A stretch of DNA of 64,000 nucleotides from Ricinus communis (taxonomy: Eukaryota > Streptophyta > Magnoliopsida > Malpighiales > Euphorbiaceae), in the NCBI RefSeq assembly GCF_019578655.1, contig NC_063257.1, positions 2,790,001 through 2,854,000 on the forward strand, written 5' to 3'. The notes under the pieces were generated by a model that worked only from the letters and a program-made list of their open reading frames with translations, ran no database searches and had not been told where the DNA came from. The position numbers and the translations under genes were made by a program. Of the stretch, positions 1-10,222 are shown in pieces; positions within the stretch are counted from its first letter, which is position 1, and every line of letters begins with the position of its first letter.

Positions 1-132
1 CAGTGAGCTCTCATGCCTTTTTTTTACTAACAGGCCAGAAAACAACAGATAATCAACAAAAGAAATCTTGGTATTTAAAACAAAATGCTTCTTTAGCTGA
101 GCAAAAACACCAGGAAAAATATTTTCGCTTAC

Positions 133-839
133 CTAGTATTTCATGGCAAATATTCAAACGAGAAGATGCAGCAGTGTTCTGGCAGGGACTCCAACATTGC
201 TTAGTTTCATGCAAGGAACTCTCTTCTTGGCCCCTTTTAACCTTTTTGGGCATAGATTCACAACTTCTAACCAAAAATGAATCTTTATTCCCATCATCAT
301 CACCATCATCCCTTTCTCTCTTTTGGCCAATACTAATATAAAACTGAATAGGATTTTGAGTACATTTAGAATGAAAAGCAGCTTCTTTTTCACATTTACT
401 TTGATCAAATACTTGCACTGTGAAACACAATTCACCATCAAATCTAAAAAGTAAAAGATCACCACATGCTATAAAATGATCTTTCACAAAAACTGGCCAT
501 CCATGATCAAAGAAAATATCTTCACTTTGTTGAATTAAGTTAACTGTCCAGATGTTTCCACTTGGACCTGTTAATGAAACTGATCCTGACGTCCTTCCTT
601 CTAAATGTCTTGTGAATCTTGCAGGTATTCTCTGCAAACAACAATTCAGATTTTTTTTTGGTTATTGAAAACCCTAATTTACTTGTCTGATTATAGAAGA
701 ATAACAACAAAGAAAATGTGCAAGAAGAGGGACACTGAGAAATTACCAGCCGGTCTGAGGACAAATTAGAAGAGAAAATCTCGAAGAAACAAGGTCGTCT
801 AGCATTTATCAGCTCCTCTTCATTCTCTTCTTTAGCCAT
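133..839 (-). CDS. REM-type B3 domain protein, partial (3' end beyond window)
   Basis: Likely nuclear plant DNA-binding protein of the REM/B3 class. Exon 1 is 839-747 (31 codons, ATG at 839-837), the intron is 746-632 with GT/AG ends, and exon 2 starts at 631 in phase 0. The join gives a continuous B3 fold: CFFEIFSS, then RIPARF, then the SGNIW, GWPVFVKDH and LLLFRFDG core strands, ending near FDQSKCEKE. A basic stretch (PKKVKR) and an acidic run (DDGDDDG) follow the domain. A strong donor (TAG|GTAAGC on the minus strand) lies at 133/132, so exon 2 probably ends there and the gene continues left of the window. If that donor is not used, the frame stops at 53 and gives about 223 residues. The family is clear; which REM member, and how many B3 domains it has, cannot be seen. 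Confidence 0.82.
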
Positions 840-1247
840 CAAATCTAATCCTCTGTCGTTTTACGACAAACTGAGATTATTTCTGTAGGAGTTTGATGCA
901 GCAGTAGGATGGGGAGCTTAGGTGTTTTTGGTAATTATCGGGGTTGAGGGGGCATCGCTCTCGCTCTGTGTTCATCTGGGGCGTGTATATCACGCGTCAG
1001 TGAGCGGTTTTGAGATAGTTGACACGTATAGATAGATAGATACCTGTTTCAATTCAAGTTGAATACTGGCGCGTGGGTAAGAAGTGATGACATGGATGCT
1101 TACTCGCGTTTAATTATAGCTGTGCAGTGCAGCATTAAGTATGAAAAAGAACTCGATTTTGCCCCTCAAGTTTATTCTAAAAGTCAGATTGGACCTTTAA
1201 ATTTTCTTGAGACATCAATAACCTTGTATTATCTAAACTCCTGTGAG
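840..1247. other. upstream region of first B3 gene
   Basis: Presumed promoter and 5' UTR of the minus-strand B3 gene whose ATG is at 839. No second gene and no clear TATA box were seen. The short open frames here show no family resemblance. Confidence 0.4.
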
Positions 1248-1772
1248 TACGTCTGGGTATCCGCCCGGCCCGCCCAGGCTCGCACTTCTCGAACCGGGCT
1301 TGGACAACAAATTTTATATACAAGTCCGGCCCGGTTCGAACCCAAAAAAAGTCAGTAGTCTTCGGGCCGGGCTTAGGCTTTTATATAAAAATCCAAGTCC
1401 AGTCCGGGCCGGTCCGATGTTTAGTTTAATTAGAAAAAAAATGTCATACCTAGCATTTGAATTTGTGACTTTCAACTTATAATTAAGTACTACATACCAC
1501 TTAACTACCTATTATTTTTTTCTATAATTTTATTATTATTAATAATATATTTAAATAAAACTAAACTCAAGCCCGACCCGAACCCGTTCAGCCCAACCCG
1601 AACCCGCCCAGACCCGATCCGTATTTACAGGTTTAACAATTGGCCGGGCTGGGCCGGGCTTTTAAAAAAAATTCGAGCTCGAGCTTGAGTGGGCTCGGGC
1701 TTGTTCAAAATAAAATCAAGCACGGTCAGGCCCGACCCGAGCCCGCCCAGGCCCGGCCCATGAGCAGGTCTA
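1248..1772. mobile_element. GC-rich non-autonomous hAT-like element
   Basis: A 525-bp block whose two ends are packed with CCCGG/ACCCG-type motifs while the centre is AT-rich, unlike everything around it. It is bounded by CCTGTGAG (1240-1247) and CTTGTGAG (1773-1780), which differ at one base, as expected for an aged 8-bp hAT target duplication. The ends are weakly inverted (TACGTCTGGG at the left, TAGACCTGCT on the reverse strand at the right). There is no transposase. CCCG-rich subterminal repeats are common in plant hAT derivatives. The open frames inside are low-complexity translations of these repeats and not genes. Confidence 0.55.
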
Positions 1773-1781
1773 CTTGTGAGT

Positions 1782-4190
1782 TATGCGGAAGCCCCGCTTT
1801 CCCTAGACTTTGGGGTCCGTACTAGCAAAAATGATTAGCTTTTATTTTTAACACTAAACTGTTTAAATTTTCAATATCATAAAAATACAACAATATCATA
1901 AAAATCCTGTTGTATCGTCTTTTTACAAAAAATTACCAGCAAATAAATACATTTTATTACTAATAGATTAAAAATAAATTAAATAAAAATTGATGGATTA
2001 AATTATAATATCTATTTATTTTTTAATAAAAAATTAACAAAAATATCATTTTTCTTATTTTTTTTCTTTTCGCTGTATTTTCTTTTTCTTCACTAATTTT
2101 TATTTTTTGACCAAACCAAGTGGTGCTACCACCACAGAAGCGAAGCCCATGTCACCGTGAGTTTATCTATATCGGTATTGAAGAGTACCAACACATAATT
2201 TAAGATTGTCGCTGCTTTCTTCTCCAAATCTCACTGTTTTTATCACCGGTTAACGCTGCCACTTTCAACAGGGAGTTTGCCTACCTCAATTCAGTGTCCT
2301 CCTAAAATTATAATGTTTATCTAGCCATCCTCCATCTTCTGCCATTTATGAGAGGGAGAAAAAGTTGATGTAAGGCTCTTCACCTTCTGTTATGTATAGA
2401 AAGTGTTTACTTCTGTGCATCGATGGTTGAGTGTATTTGTGAATTTGTTATTATCAATGGATATGTTATTAATAGTGCGGATCCGGTGGTTGATTGTTAA
2501 TGAAGCTGTTATTGCATTTGCGTATCTGAGTTTCAGTGAGAAAATGATAAAATTTAATGATTTAATTTAAGTATTCTAGAATTGAGTTTTTCTTTTTTAT
2601 TTGATTAGTGAAAAAAATAATTTATGGTTAGACTTTATTTTTTTTATTACTGAAAAAAAAAATGATTATGTTTATGCTTGGTTAGTGAGAAAATAAAGAA
2701 AAGTTAGTATTTATTTGATGTTTGATTAGTAAAAACTTACATTTTAGTTTATTTATTTGTAATCAATTTATATTTAATATTTTAATGATGGCTTCGTATA
2801 AATTTTATAATATTATAAATTACATACACATATGTGCCATATCATCATTCTGATCATTTATAATTCTGAAATTGAAGTTTACACAGTTTAGTATTATAAA
2901 TTAAAAAATAAAAATTTTGCTGCCTAAAATTCAGGAATGATAAAAGTAATTTATTCCAATTTAGAGAAAGAGTGTTTGAAATTGTGATAATTAACCACGT
3001 GACATTTGTGAAATAATTTGAAATCAAGACAATATTATTATTTTACTATTCACTGTATTAAGATTTAGATATATTTATAATTGAAAAAATTTGTAGAAAA
3101 AAAAAATTATTTTACTTCATCTTTTTTCGTATTTGTATAGAAGAAAATAGAAAAATAAAATAAAAGTAAATTTATTTTTCTTTATTTGGAAAGTAAAAAT
3201 AAAAAAGTCATACTTTTCAAAAAAAAAAATTATATTTTTTATTTAGAAAGTAAAATTGAAGAAAAAAATTTACGATAGTGTACATTTACTATTTTACTCT
3301 TTATTTTATAAAATAAAAGATATATTACTATAATCAATCATTGATTGATTGAGATAGATATTCTTATTTACATAAAAGACTATTTTAACTATATAGTGTA
3401 AATTAAGAAAAATGGACAATCAATCCACCGCTTAACTATATAATGCCACTTTTATTTTCCTTCAATCCAGACATAGGCTTATTATCAAATACATAACATT
3501 AAAATCACTCATCACTCGATCAATCAAGCAGTCAAGTTATTCTATCTTACTCATCACAATCAATTATACAAAACAAGATTAATTCAAAATTGGTAAGCAT
3601 GTCGTACTTTTCTAAGATAAGATATGTAAAAAAGAAAAGAAGAAGAAAGGAACTGGGCCATATTGATTGTCAGTTGTTTCTATAAATTTGGTATGAGAAA
3701 CCGTATCATATGATATGAAGTCAATAATGATGTCACAAATTCATTAGAAAAAAAGAAGCACCTAATTTGGAACTTCTCCAACCAGAACACTGTTCAAGCA
3801 TAAAAGGGCAGTGGCGGTCCATCTCCAGAAAACCGCTCTTGCTATTTCACTACACCTCATTTACACTTGTCAACTTGAAAATAGATAGATCTCAACACTT
3901 GGGAATTCTGCCAGACATACCTTGCAAGGCCCTATCCACCACCTCACACGCTCCCAGTTTAAGTACAAAAGAATTAAAAAATAAACTCATCGAAATGGCC
4001 TTTTTTTTATTTTTTTACTGAGAGAAATGGGCATTGAAAATACAAAAGGAGTCCCTTTTCATAATACTAGCCAGCAGATACAAATGACAAAGCATCCTTG
4101 CTGCGCTATTTGCTAAAATCACAAGCAGAGGCATCAAAATGATGACAACAAAAGCAAGAGAGAGGGTGCATGCCGAGCAGACCTTCTCAT
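1782..4190. other. AT-rich intergenic DNA
   Basis: No coding region was recognised. The stretch is AT-rich with many homopolymer runs. The last 400 bases or so, just downstream of the second B3 gene's stop at 4191, are less AT-rich and may be its 3' UTR or flank. The open frame at 3767-4021 has no recognisable domain. Confidence 0.4.
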
Positions 4191-5302
4191 TTAGAGCACT
4201 AGTGGGAAAATATGAACATCCATCACCAAAGTATAAGATTTTTTTCTAGTGAGATCCAGCTCAAATAGGCAGACATCTCCCTTTTTCAGCTTGTTAGCCA
4301 CATAAAAGTGGAGCCATCCCTTTCTCATTGCTGTACGTTTAAGCATTTTCCCCCTGAATTTAAAATCACTGGTACATAGCTTCACTGGCCATAATTTTCC
4401 TGAGGAGTCCCTAAGTATCACAATGGACGCTCGGTCAAGCTTTTGTGATTTTGCAAATTCTACAGGAATATGCTGCAATTTACAGGCACAAGAGAACTCT
4501 TTCCTGTCAGGCTACAAGGAGCAAATCCCCATTCCAAGTCTCAGAAACAAGGGTGAAATTAGCTCACCAGATACGATATACCATCGGGTCCATTGGATGC
4601 ATTTATGGTTGTAATGAAATGAGGACCATTGGTAGGGTATGATTTAGCATCTTCTAATGGGCTTTTTCCTGTGTATAAATAGATAAAAGCAACATGCAAC
4701 AACAAAACTCGGCGTGAATGTGATACATTAGTCAATGAAAAATTATAAGTTAAAGCCTTTTAGAATAGAACCCACCATCCAGATGCTCTCTCTTATGATG
4801 TCTCTTACCTTCGTCAGATAAAATCTTCTTTTTCTTTTTCTTATTCTTATTCTTATTCTTCATCTTCTCAGAAAACAAATTGATGGAAACTGGAATCTCT
4901 TTCTCACACGCGCTTGAATCAAACACTATAGCATCAAAAACCAAGTCCCCGTTATATTCAAAGACAACAAAATCTCCAAGATTAAGGCCATGGTGCTTCA
5001 CAAAATCTTCCCACCCTTCTTCAAAATATAGCGATCCATCACAGCATTTACCAACTTTAATATGCCATTCACGGTCAGAGCTCTTCACAACTGCTCTATC
5101 CGATCCCTCCCCTTTTATCTGTCGACAGAAAGCCACTGGTAGAGGCTGCTTACAGGAAACATACTGGCCTAAAAAATTAGACATTTTGAGAAAGAAAGAA
5201 AAAGGTACAACAACCAATAATTGAAAAAAAAAAAAAACCACGTACAAGTTTTGATCGGAAGCCGGGCATCATGACTCTGAAGAAACGCCTGCTCTCGGCC
5301 AT
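4191..5302 (-). CDS. REM-type protein with two B3 domains
   Basis: Complete four-exon model of 268-269 residues: 5302-5246, 5145-4776, 4668-4568 and 4472-4191, with GT/AG introns and a consistent phase (0, 1, 0). Exon 1 encodes MAESRRFFRVMMPGF. Its join to exon 2 gives SKLPLPVAFCRQI and rebuilds the first B3 domain (REWHIKVGK, GWEDFVKHH, GDFVVFEYNG). A lysine-rich linker (KNKNKKKKKK) follows. Exon 3 opens the second B3 domain (PHFITTI) and exon 4 completes it (HIPVEFAKS, KLWPVKL, GWLHFYVANKL, GDVCLFEL), ending at VHIFPLVL. This is the usual REM arrangement: a nuclear DNA-binding protein with B3 domains at both ends. Target genes cannot be inferred. The neighbouring B3 gene at 133-839 is on the same strand and may be a tandem relative. 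Confidence 0.85.
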
Positions 5303-5599
5303 AGAAGAGTAGCTCTGTTCACTCGGTTTCAGACCCCACTCACCTAAGACATGAACTTATAATTTTGACTGCGATATTTAACATAATATAATGTCGCATT
5401 AAGATTCTCTAAAAAAAAAATGTGGCATTAAGATTGGGGCCTGTAATGCGACATTGTTGGGCTTATTCATCCTGAGGGCAGACTATGTCCAGTATTTACG
5501 CAAAATCAACAGTCTCATACTTCGGTTCAAGCATTGCCACGATAACGTCTTCCTTAATGGGATTGCAAGGGTCCATGCCTCTTCAAAGTATTACATTTC

Positions 5600-6375
5600 T
5601 GAATCCTCTTGTATTATTGATAATTTGTCATCTTCGATGGATTGAGAAACCTTGCAACAAATGCCCACATCTTGTAAACATCTTCAAAGTTTGTCAGAAA
5701 TCCAAGAGATGAAGTAACAACCTCCACTTGGTAAAACACATTTTTTCCATCTTCGAGATCGAATCCTCCATCTTGTTGTTTTAGGCTGTCAACTATCTCT
5801 ACATGGTTCAGGATGGCATTGCCTAGAGAACTACCATTTTCCTCGGCCACCTTGTGAACAATTTCAGGATGAATTAGCTGTTCTCCAATGTATGTATCGT
5901 CTCACATTGAAAGCTACAGTTGCATCTCTTTCATATATTATTTTAGGGCCATTTATCTAGACAAGAGGAACACCAGCTCTATCTGAAGAAGTAAAACGAA
6001 GTTGAAGTAAGGATGTGATCAGCCAGTTGACGAGATAATAAAGTATGAGGGTAGTCTTGTTTAGTCCCAAAACATTGATGTGATCTAGATGCCGGCAAAT
6101 TATTTCTGATTCCCTCCTTCCCCACTCTTATTCATCGTCATAATCCCCATCATCCAGGGACTCCTCGTCACTGGAAGTGGTTAAAGATATTTCCCTAAGC
6201 CCCAATTGACTATTATACTCTCTGTTGTCTTTCATGCTGAAGGATACCTTAACTCATGGTAGCAACTCGATCACCCTCGTCCAAACTGAAGAATCTACCA
6301 CTTTCCCTCATCCCCAAAAATCTAAAATCACCTTCTGTTTGCCTTCTTATAGCACTTTCCTTCGCGTCATGGCTA
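5600..6375 (-). pseudogene. pseudogene of MoCo-sulfurase-like PLP-dependent transferase (C-terminal part)
   Basis: Read on the minus strand, this stretch follows the C-terminal third of the plant PLP-dependent transferase family annotated as molybdenum cofactor sulfurase-like (At5g66950/At4g37100 group). Recognisable blocks in order are GRFFSLDEGDRVATM, an acidic block (DEESLDDGDYDDE), EIICRHLDHINVLGLNKTT, LVNWLITSLLQLR, INGPKIIYERDATVAFNV, HPEIVHKVAEENG and VEVVTSSLGFLTNFEDVYK. It is broken by stops after DDGDYDDE and after AGVPLV, an upstream stop, and frame changes near 5870 and 6240. The 5' part, including the PLP-lysine region, is missing. The element ends where a Copia LTR starts at 6379, so the insertion may have removed or displaced the rest. 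Confidence 0.72.
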
Positions 6376-6438
6376 ATTTGTTGGGGTCCCTCCACACGGT
6401 GACTCCACATTATTTAATATATCTATATATATAACTTG

Positions 6439-6484
6439 GAGTAACCTCCAAGCAAATTGGCTTGGAGTTGCTTGGAGGTTACTC
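6439..6484. repeat. perfect 17-bp inverted repeat (hairpin) in Copia LTR
   Basis: GAGTAACCTCCAAGCAA at 6439-6455 is exactly complementary to 6468-6484, separated by a 12-base loop. It lies 12 bases upstream of the LTR TATA-like box. Confidence 0.9.
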
Positions 6485-6495
6485 ACTTCCTTGCT

Positions 6496-6503
6496 TATAA
6501 ATA
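6496..6503 (+). promoter_or_regulatory. TATA-like box of the Copia LTR
   Basis: TATAAATA sits inside a short palindromic context (CTTGC ... GCAAG). It lies just downstream of the hairpin and upstream of the repeated block, where an LTR U3 promoter would be expected. Confidence 0.55.
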
Positions 6504-7503
6504 GCAAGAGGTGAATGAAGGAAGGAGGAACACAAAAAAAAAATAATATATATTTTGTGAGTGATATTAGTTTTAGGCTAATAGGCAAGCTAGGAAATGT
6601 TTTCTCTAAAGAGTGCAAGCAGTAAGAGAGGTGAGAGATAAAAATAGTGATATTATTTCACGTGTGGGGCAAATAGTTGATAGTTATTATTTTGGTGAGA
6701 TTTCTCCGTAAAAGTACTCTCTTTGTATGCCTGCTATTTTGATAGTGGAAGATTTATTCGGATTTATCCTGTGGACCTAACCCAACATTAAGGGTGAACC
6801 ACGTTAAAATTCTCGGTGTCATTTATTATTTAATTTCTGCATATCCTTAATTTTATTTCCGACATAGCAAGGAGGTGAATGAAGGAAGGAGTAACATAAA
6901 AAAAAAAAAATATTTTGTGAGTGATATTAGCTTTAGGCTATTAGGCAAGCTAGAGAAATATTTTCTCTAAAGGATGCGAGCAGTGAGAGAGGTGAAAGAT
7001 AAAAATAGTGAGATTATTTCGGATGTGGGGTTATTCGGATTTTGTCCCATGGACGTAACCCAACATTAAGGGTGAACCACGTTAAAATTCTCGGTGTCAT
7101 TTATTATTTAGTTTCTACCCATCCTTAATTTTATTTTCGACATAGTAAAGAGGTGAATGAAGAAATGAGTAACAAAAAAAAAAAAATTTTGTGAGTGATA
7201 TTAGTTTTAGGCTAATAGGCAAGCTAGAGAAACGTTTTCTCTAAAGGGTGCGAGCAGTGAGAAATGTGGGAGATAAAGATAATAAGATTATTTCGGGTGT
7301 GGGAGAAACACTTGAGTGTCATTATTTTGGTGAGATTTCTCTGTAAAAGTACTCTCTTTGTATTCCTGCTATTTTGATAGTGGAAGATTTATTCGGATTT
7401 TATCCCGTGGACGTAACCCAATATTAAGAGCGAACCACGTTAAAATTCTCGGTGTCGTTTATTATTTAGTTTCTGCCCGTCCTTAATTTTATTTTCGACA
7501 AAG
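6500..7503 (+). repeat. three direct repeat units inside the Copia LTR
   Basis: The unit beginning GTGAATGAAG occurs at 6511, 6875 and 7153, giving spacings of 364 and 278 bases. Each unit contains TTTTGTGAGTGATATTAG, AGGCAAGCTAG, TTTTCTCTAAAG and GTGAACCACG or a near match, and ends with CTTAATTTTATTT followed by CGACA. The middle unit lacks about 80 bases that are present in units 1 and 3 (the segment with CTCTTTGTAT and TTTTGATAGTGG). Confidence 0.88.
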
Positions 7504-7675
7504 TAATTCCGCTGCGCCCACCAACAACTGGTATCAGACCATCCTTTGAGTATCTATATATATCTAATTATCGTATGCTCTGTGGTTGCCACTAGACAGT
7601 GGATCCTCCATATCAGAAAATAAGTTAGATATATTTATTTACTCTTTCTTGAAGTGCTGGCCATATGTCGAAAAT

Positions 7676-8074
7676 ATGGAGGCGAAGACGGGCAAGATGG
7701 TTAGTTTAAATGACACGAATTACCGCATATGGAGAAACGAGATGAAGGATCTCTTATTTGTGATGAAGTTGCATTTACCGATGTTTGTAACAAATAAACC
7801 CGAAGAAAAATCGGATGAAGAATGGGCGTTCAAGCATGAGCAAGTGTGTAGTTTCATTCGACAGTTTGTCGAAGATAATGTGTACAACTACATCTGTAAT
7901 GAGACTCACGCACAAACATTATGGAATAAGCTTGAGGAGTTGTACACGTCGAAAACCGGCAACAACAAACTATTTTATCTGGCAAAATTAACGCAGATAA
8001 AATATCGGGATGGTACTTCTATAAACAGTCCAATAAAACATGAGAAAAGATCTTGGACAAAATGTCAAAGGTAG
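7676..8074 (+). pseudogene. Copia gag fragment
   Basis: An open frame of about 132 codons from the ATG at 7676 encodes the N-terminal part of a Copia gag polyprotein: KMVSLNDTNYRIWRNEMKDLL, EEWAFKHEQVCSFIRQFV, and HAQTLWNKLEELY near the middle. This is the UBN2/retrotran-gag type that assembles virus-like particles. It stops at 8074, before any zinc knuckle, and is followed by non-coding sequence, so it is a remnant. The same frame is open back to 7586, but the ATG at 7676 fits the family start better. Confidence 0.75.
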
Positions 8075-8444
8075 ACGTCTCAGTTTGACTGATCCCTCTT
8101 AGTTTATTCAAATTTATTAATGCCCATTCTTTCGATTTTAAGTTTTTAACTGAGCTCATATTTTGGAATACATTAATCAAGCCTAACCCTAATTTTAGGT
8201 TGCTTCGGACATGTCTGGAACCAGTAGTCCCAATTTCTAACGAAATCGTTCCAAATTTAATTAATTATATATATAATCTATATATTTCCAAAATTGGAGT
8301 CTAACTAACTATTCCAATTCAATTTCGACTTGAATCTTAAAATAAAAACTAATAACTTAAGCAGTCTAATTTTTATGTGATTTGGAAACCGCTAATCCAG
8401 TGTACAATAAATTGGTGTATAATACGGTACTAACTACAGTTAAA

Positions 8445-9210
8445 CTTCATAATTAAATTGGAAGTTCTAACTATCTCTTTTAGGTAGATATGGCAATGTA
8501 TTTTTAGACGTGAATAAATTCGTAATCCGACCTAACAAAGGAAAGAATATTCACTATGCTAGTGATAGGGCAGAGATAGATTTTCGCCATCTCCGTCAGT
8601 GTAATCTGTCCCAATATATTATTTATAAATATAAATATATAAAAATAATTTTTATAATATATATTAAGTATTATTTAAATTTAGAGTTTATTTTTTAATT
8701 ATACTTAATAATAGTTAAAATATTAGATAAATATATTAAAAGAATTAATAAATTATATTTTATATTATATAAAATAAATATAATAGATATTATTCGGACA
8801 CAATCTCATTTTATTTAAAAAAATACTGTTTTGATTTCGTACGCATCCCAATCATTGATGGGATGAGAATGAAAAAAATCAAATCCGCCCGGATCCGCTA
8901 TTGCCATTTTTACTTTTAGGAAGACAATCAAATAATTTGGTTTGACCATAATTTAAACACAAACCCAGTGTAGATTCACTTCATAAATAAATTGGCAACT
9001 CAGCTTTCGTTTTTGGAAAGACAACCAAGTTTCCTTCAGTAATTTGATACTACCATAATTAAAACACAAACCTAGTCTAAATTCACTTCATAACTGAATT
9101 AGCAACTCAGTTTTCCTTTGTTAGAGAGAGACAACCAATTTTCCTTAAATAAATTGCATTTTACCATAGGCAAACACACAAACTTTGTCTAAATTTATTG
9201 ACCTTTTTTA
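8445..9210. repeat. diverged tandem repeat, monomer about 100 bp
   Basis: CTTCATAA followed by a TAAATTGG-like sequence recurs at 8445, 8979 and 9085. The accompanying motifs AACTCAG, AAGACAACCAA, ACCATAATTAAAACACAAACC and GTCTAAATTCA keep the same order. Spacing is 106 bases between the last two copies and about 98 bases between the first two once the inserted hAT-like element is removed. A further degraded copy runs to about 9210. Confidence 0.7.
8485..8912. mobile_element. non-autonomous hAT-like element with exact 8-bp target duplication
   Basis: A 428-bp element flanked on both sides by CTTTTAGG (8477-8484 and 8913-8920). Its ends are inverted: TAGATATGGCAAT at the left and, on the reverse strand, TAAAAATGGCAAT at the right (11 of 13 match). 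It has no coding capacity; the open frame at 8510-8698 is AT-rich noise. The element interrupts one unit of the flanking tandem repeat, and removing it with one target copy restores that unit. Confidence 0.78.
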
Positions 9211-10085
9211 GTAGGTCCGTATAATAAGGGATGCTTACTCTATCAGTAGGCTGGATCATAAAAAATTCTTGTTAAATTTTTTAAATTTTTATACAAATTT
9301 AATTAAAATTTTTGAATTATATTTTAAGACCGAATTCAATTAAAAATTAATAAACTCAAATTTATTATTTTTTAATTTTAAATATTAAATTTATTTTATA
9401 TAAATACATTCCAATTAATGTATAATTTTTAAACCGATCTAACTCAAGCCAGGAGCATTACTTAGCCTGGTCAGTTACTAAATACTTGACCAATGCATTG
9501 AACGTACATGGATTTTATTGCAGCAGGTGTAGACAACATCCTCAATTTCTACTTCTGGCACAAAGTATTCTGTGCTCCTGCTCCTGCCACTGCCGTATAA
9601 GCCGAGTGACCAGTAGCTGAAAATTTATGAAAATAAATCAGAATTCATTTACATATATGGACTGACCTTAGCGATAATAAAATATAAGCCCTTATTTATA
9701 ATTGAAAACAAGATTATTATTATTATAAAACATGTTTAGCAAATCTCAAACAACCATATACTATATAATATATAGCCTGGATCATAGCAAAATCCAAATC
9801 GGAATCAGACGCCACCTGCTTAATTACTTTAACAACTTTAAAACGAATATATCACCGGGACACATTAATCACCGTTCATCAGGTATATCCAGCGCCTCAC
9901 CCGCAATTACAACACGACGGACGGTTTTGTTGTTGTTATTATTATTTTTTTATTTAGTTAATTAACAAACGTGTAGGCCGTAAAATTAATATTTCTTCTC
10001 TTTATCTGATATAATACTTTTTTTTTTCTTTTTTCTTTTTCTTCTTTTTGTCTGAAATTTTACTCGGAGAGAGTACCCTGTATGG
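9211..10085. other. intergenic region upstream of ent-kaurene oxidase
   Basis: Mostly AT-rich. The stretch at about 9490-9620 is less AT-rich, and its minus strand reads as a short protein-like string (YFVPEVEIEDVVYT) that I cannot assign. The end of the region is the ent-kaurene oxidase promoter. Confidence 0.35.
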
Positions 10086-10093
10086 TATAAATA
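10086..10093 (+). promoter_or_regulatory. probable TATA box of ent-kaurene oxidase gene
   Basis: TATAAATA at 10086-10093 lies 130 bases before the chosen start codon. A second TATAAA is at 10142-10147. Either would place transcription start between the two in-frame ATGs, which argues for the downstream one. Confidence 0.5.
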
Positions 10094-10222
10094 ATGCCAA
10101 CTTTAATCCCATTTCCGATAAAACGATATTACTTCCAATTATATAAAGTGGCCTTGTCTCTTAACAGATTGATCTTAAAACAACAGTATTCACTTCTCAA
10201 TCTTTCTCTTCAGCCAGAGCAA

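Larger units (their letters stand above)
6379..8074 (+). mobile_element. truncated Ty1/Copia LTR retrotransposon (5' LTR, PBS, partial gag)
   Basis: The LTR runs 6379-7526 and starts TGTTGG and ends CCAACA, the usual inverted LTR termini. It is followed two bases later by a primer binding site resembling the initiator-Met tRNA complement (7529-7540, TGGTATCAGACC). A partial gag follows. No protease, integrase, reverse transcriptase, polypurine tract or 3' LTR is visible before the sequence changes character after about 8074, so the element is 3'-truncated and not autonomous. The LTR is long (1,148 bp) because a downstream block is present three times. Confidence 0.8.

Noticed and set aside
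1059..1825. Overlapping open frames rich in Pro/Ala/Arg
   Set aside because: They are translations of the CCCG-rich repeat arrays of the hAT-like element; no domain and no splice context.
3767..4021. Open frame downstream of the second B3 gene
   Set aside because: No recognisable protein; lies in the 3' flank of a minus-strand gene.
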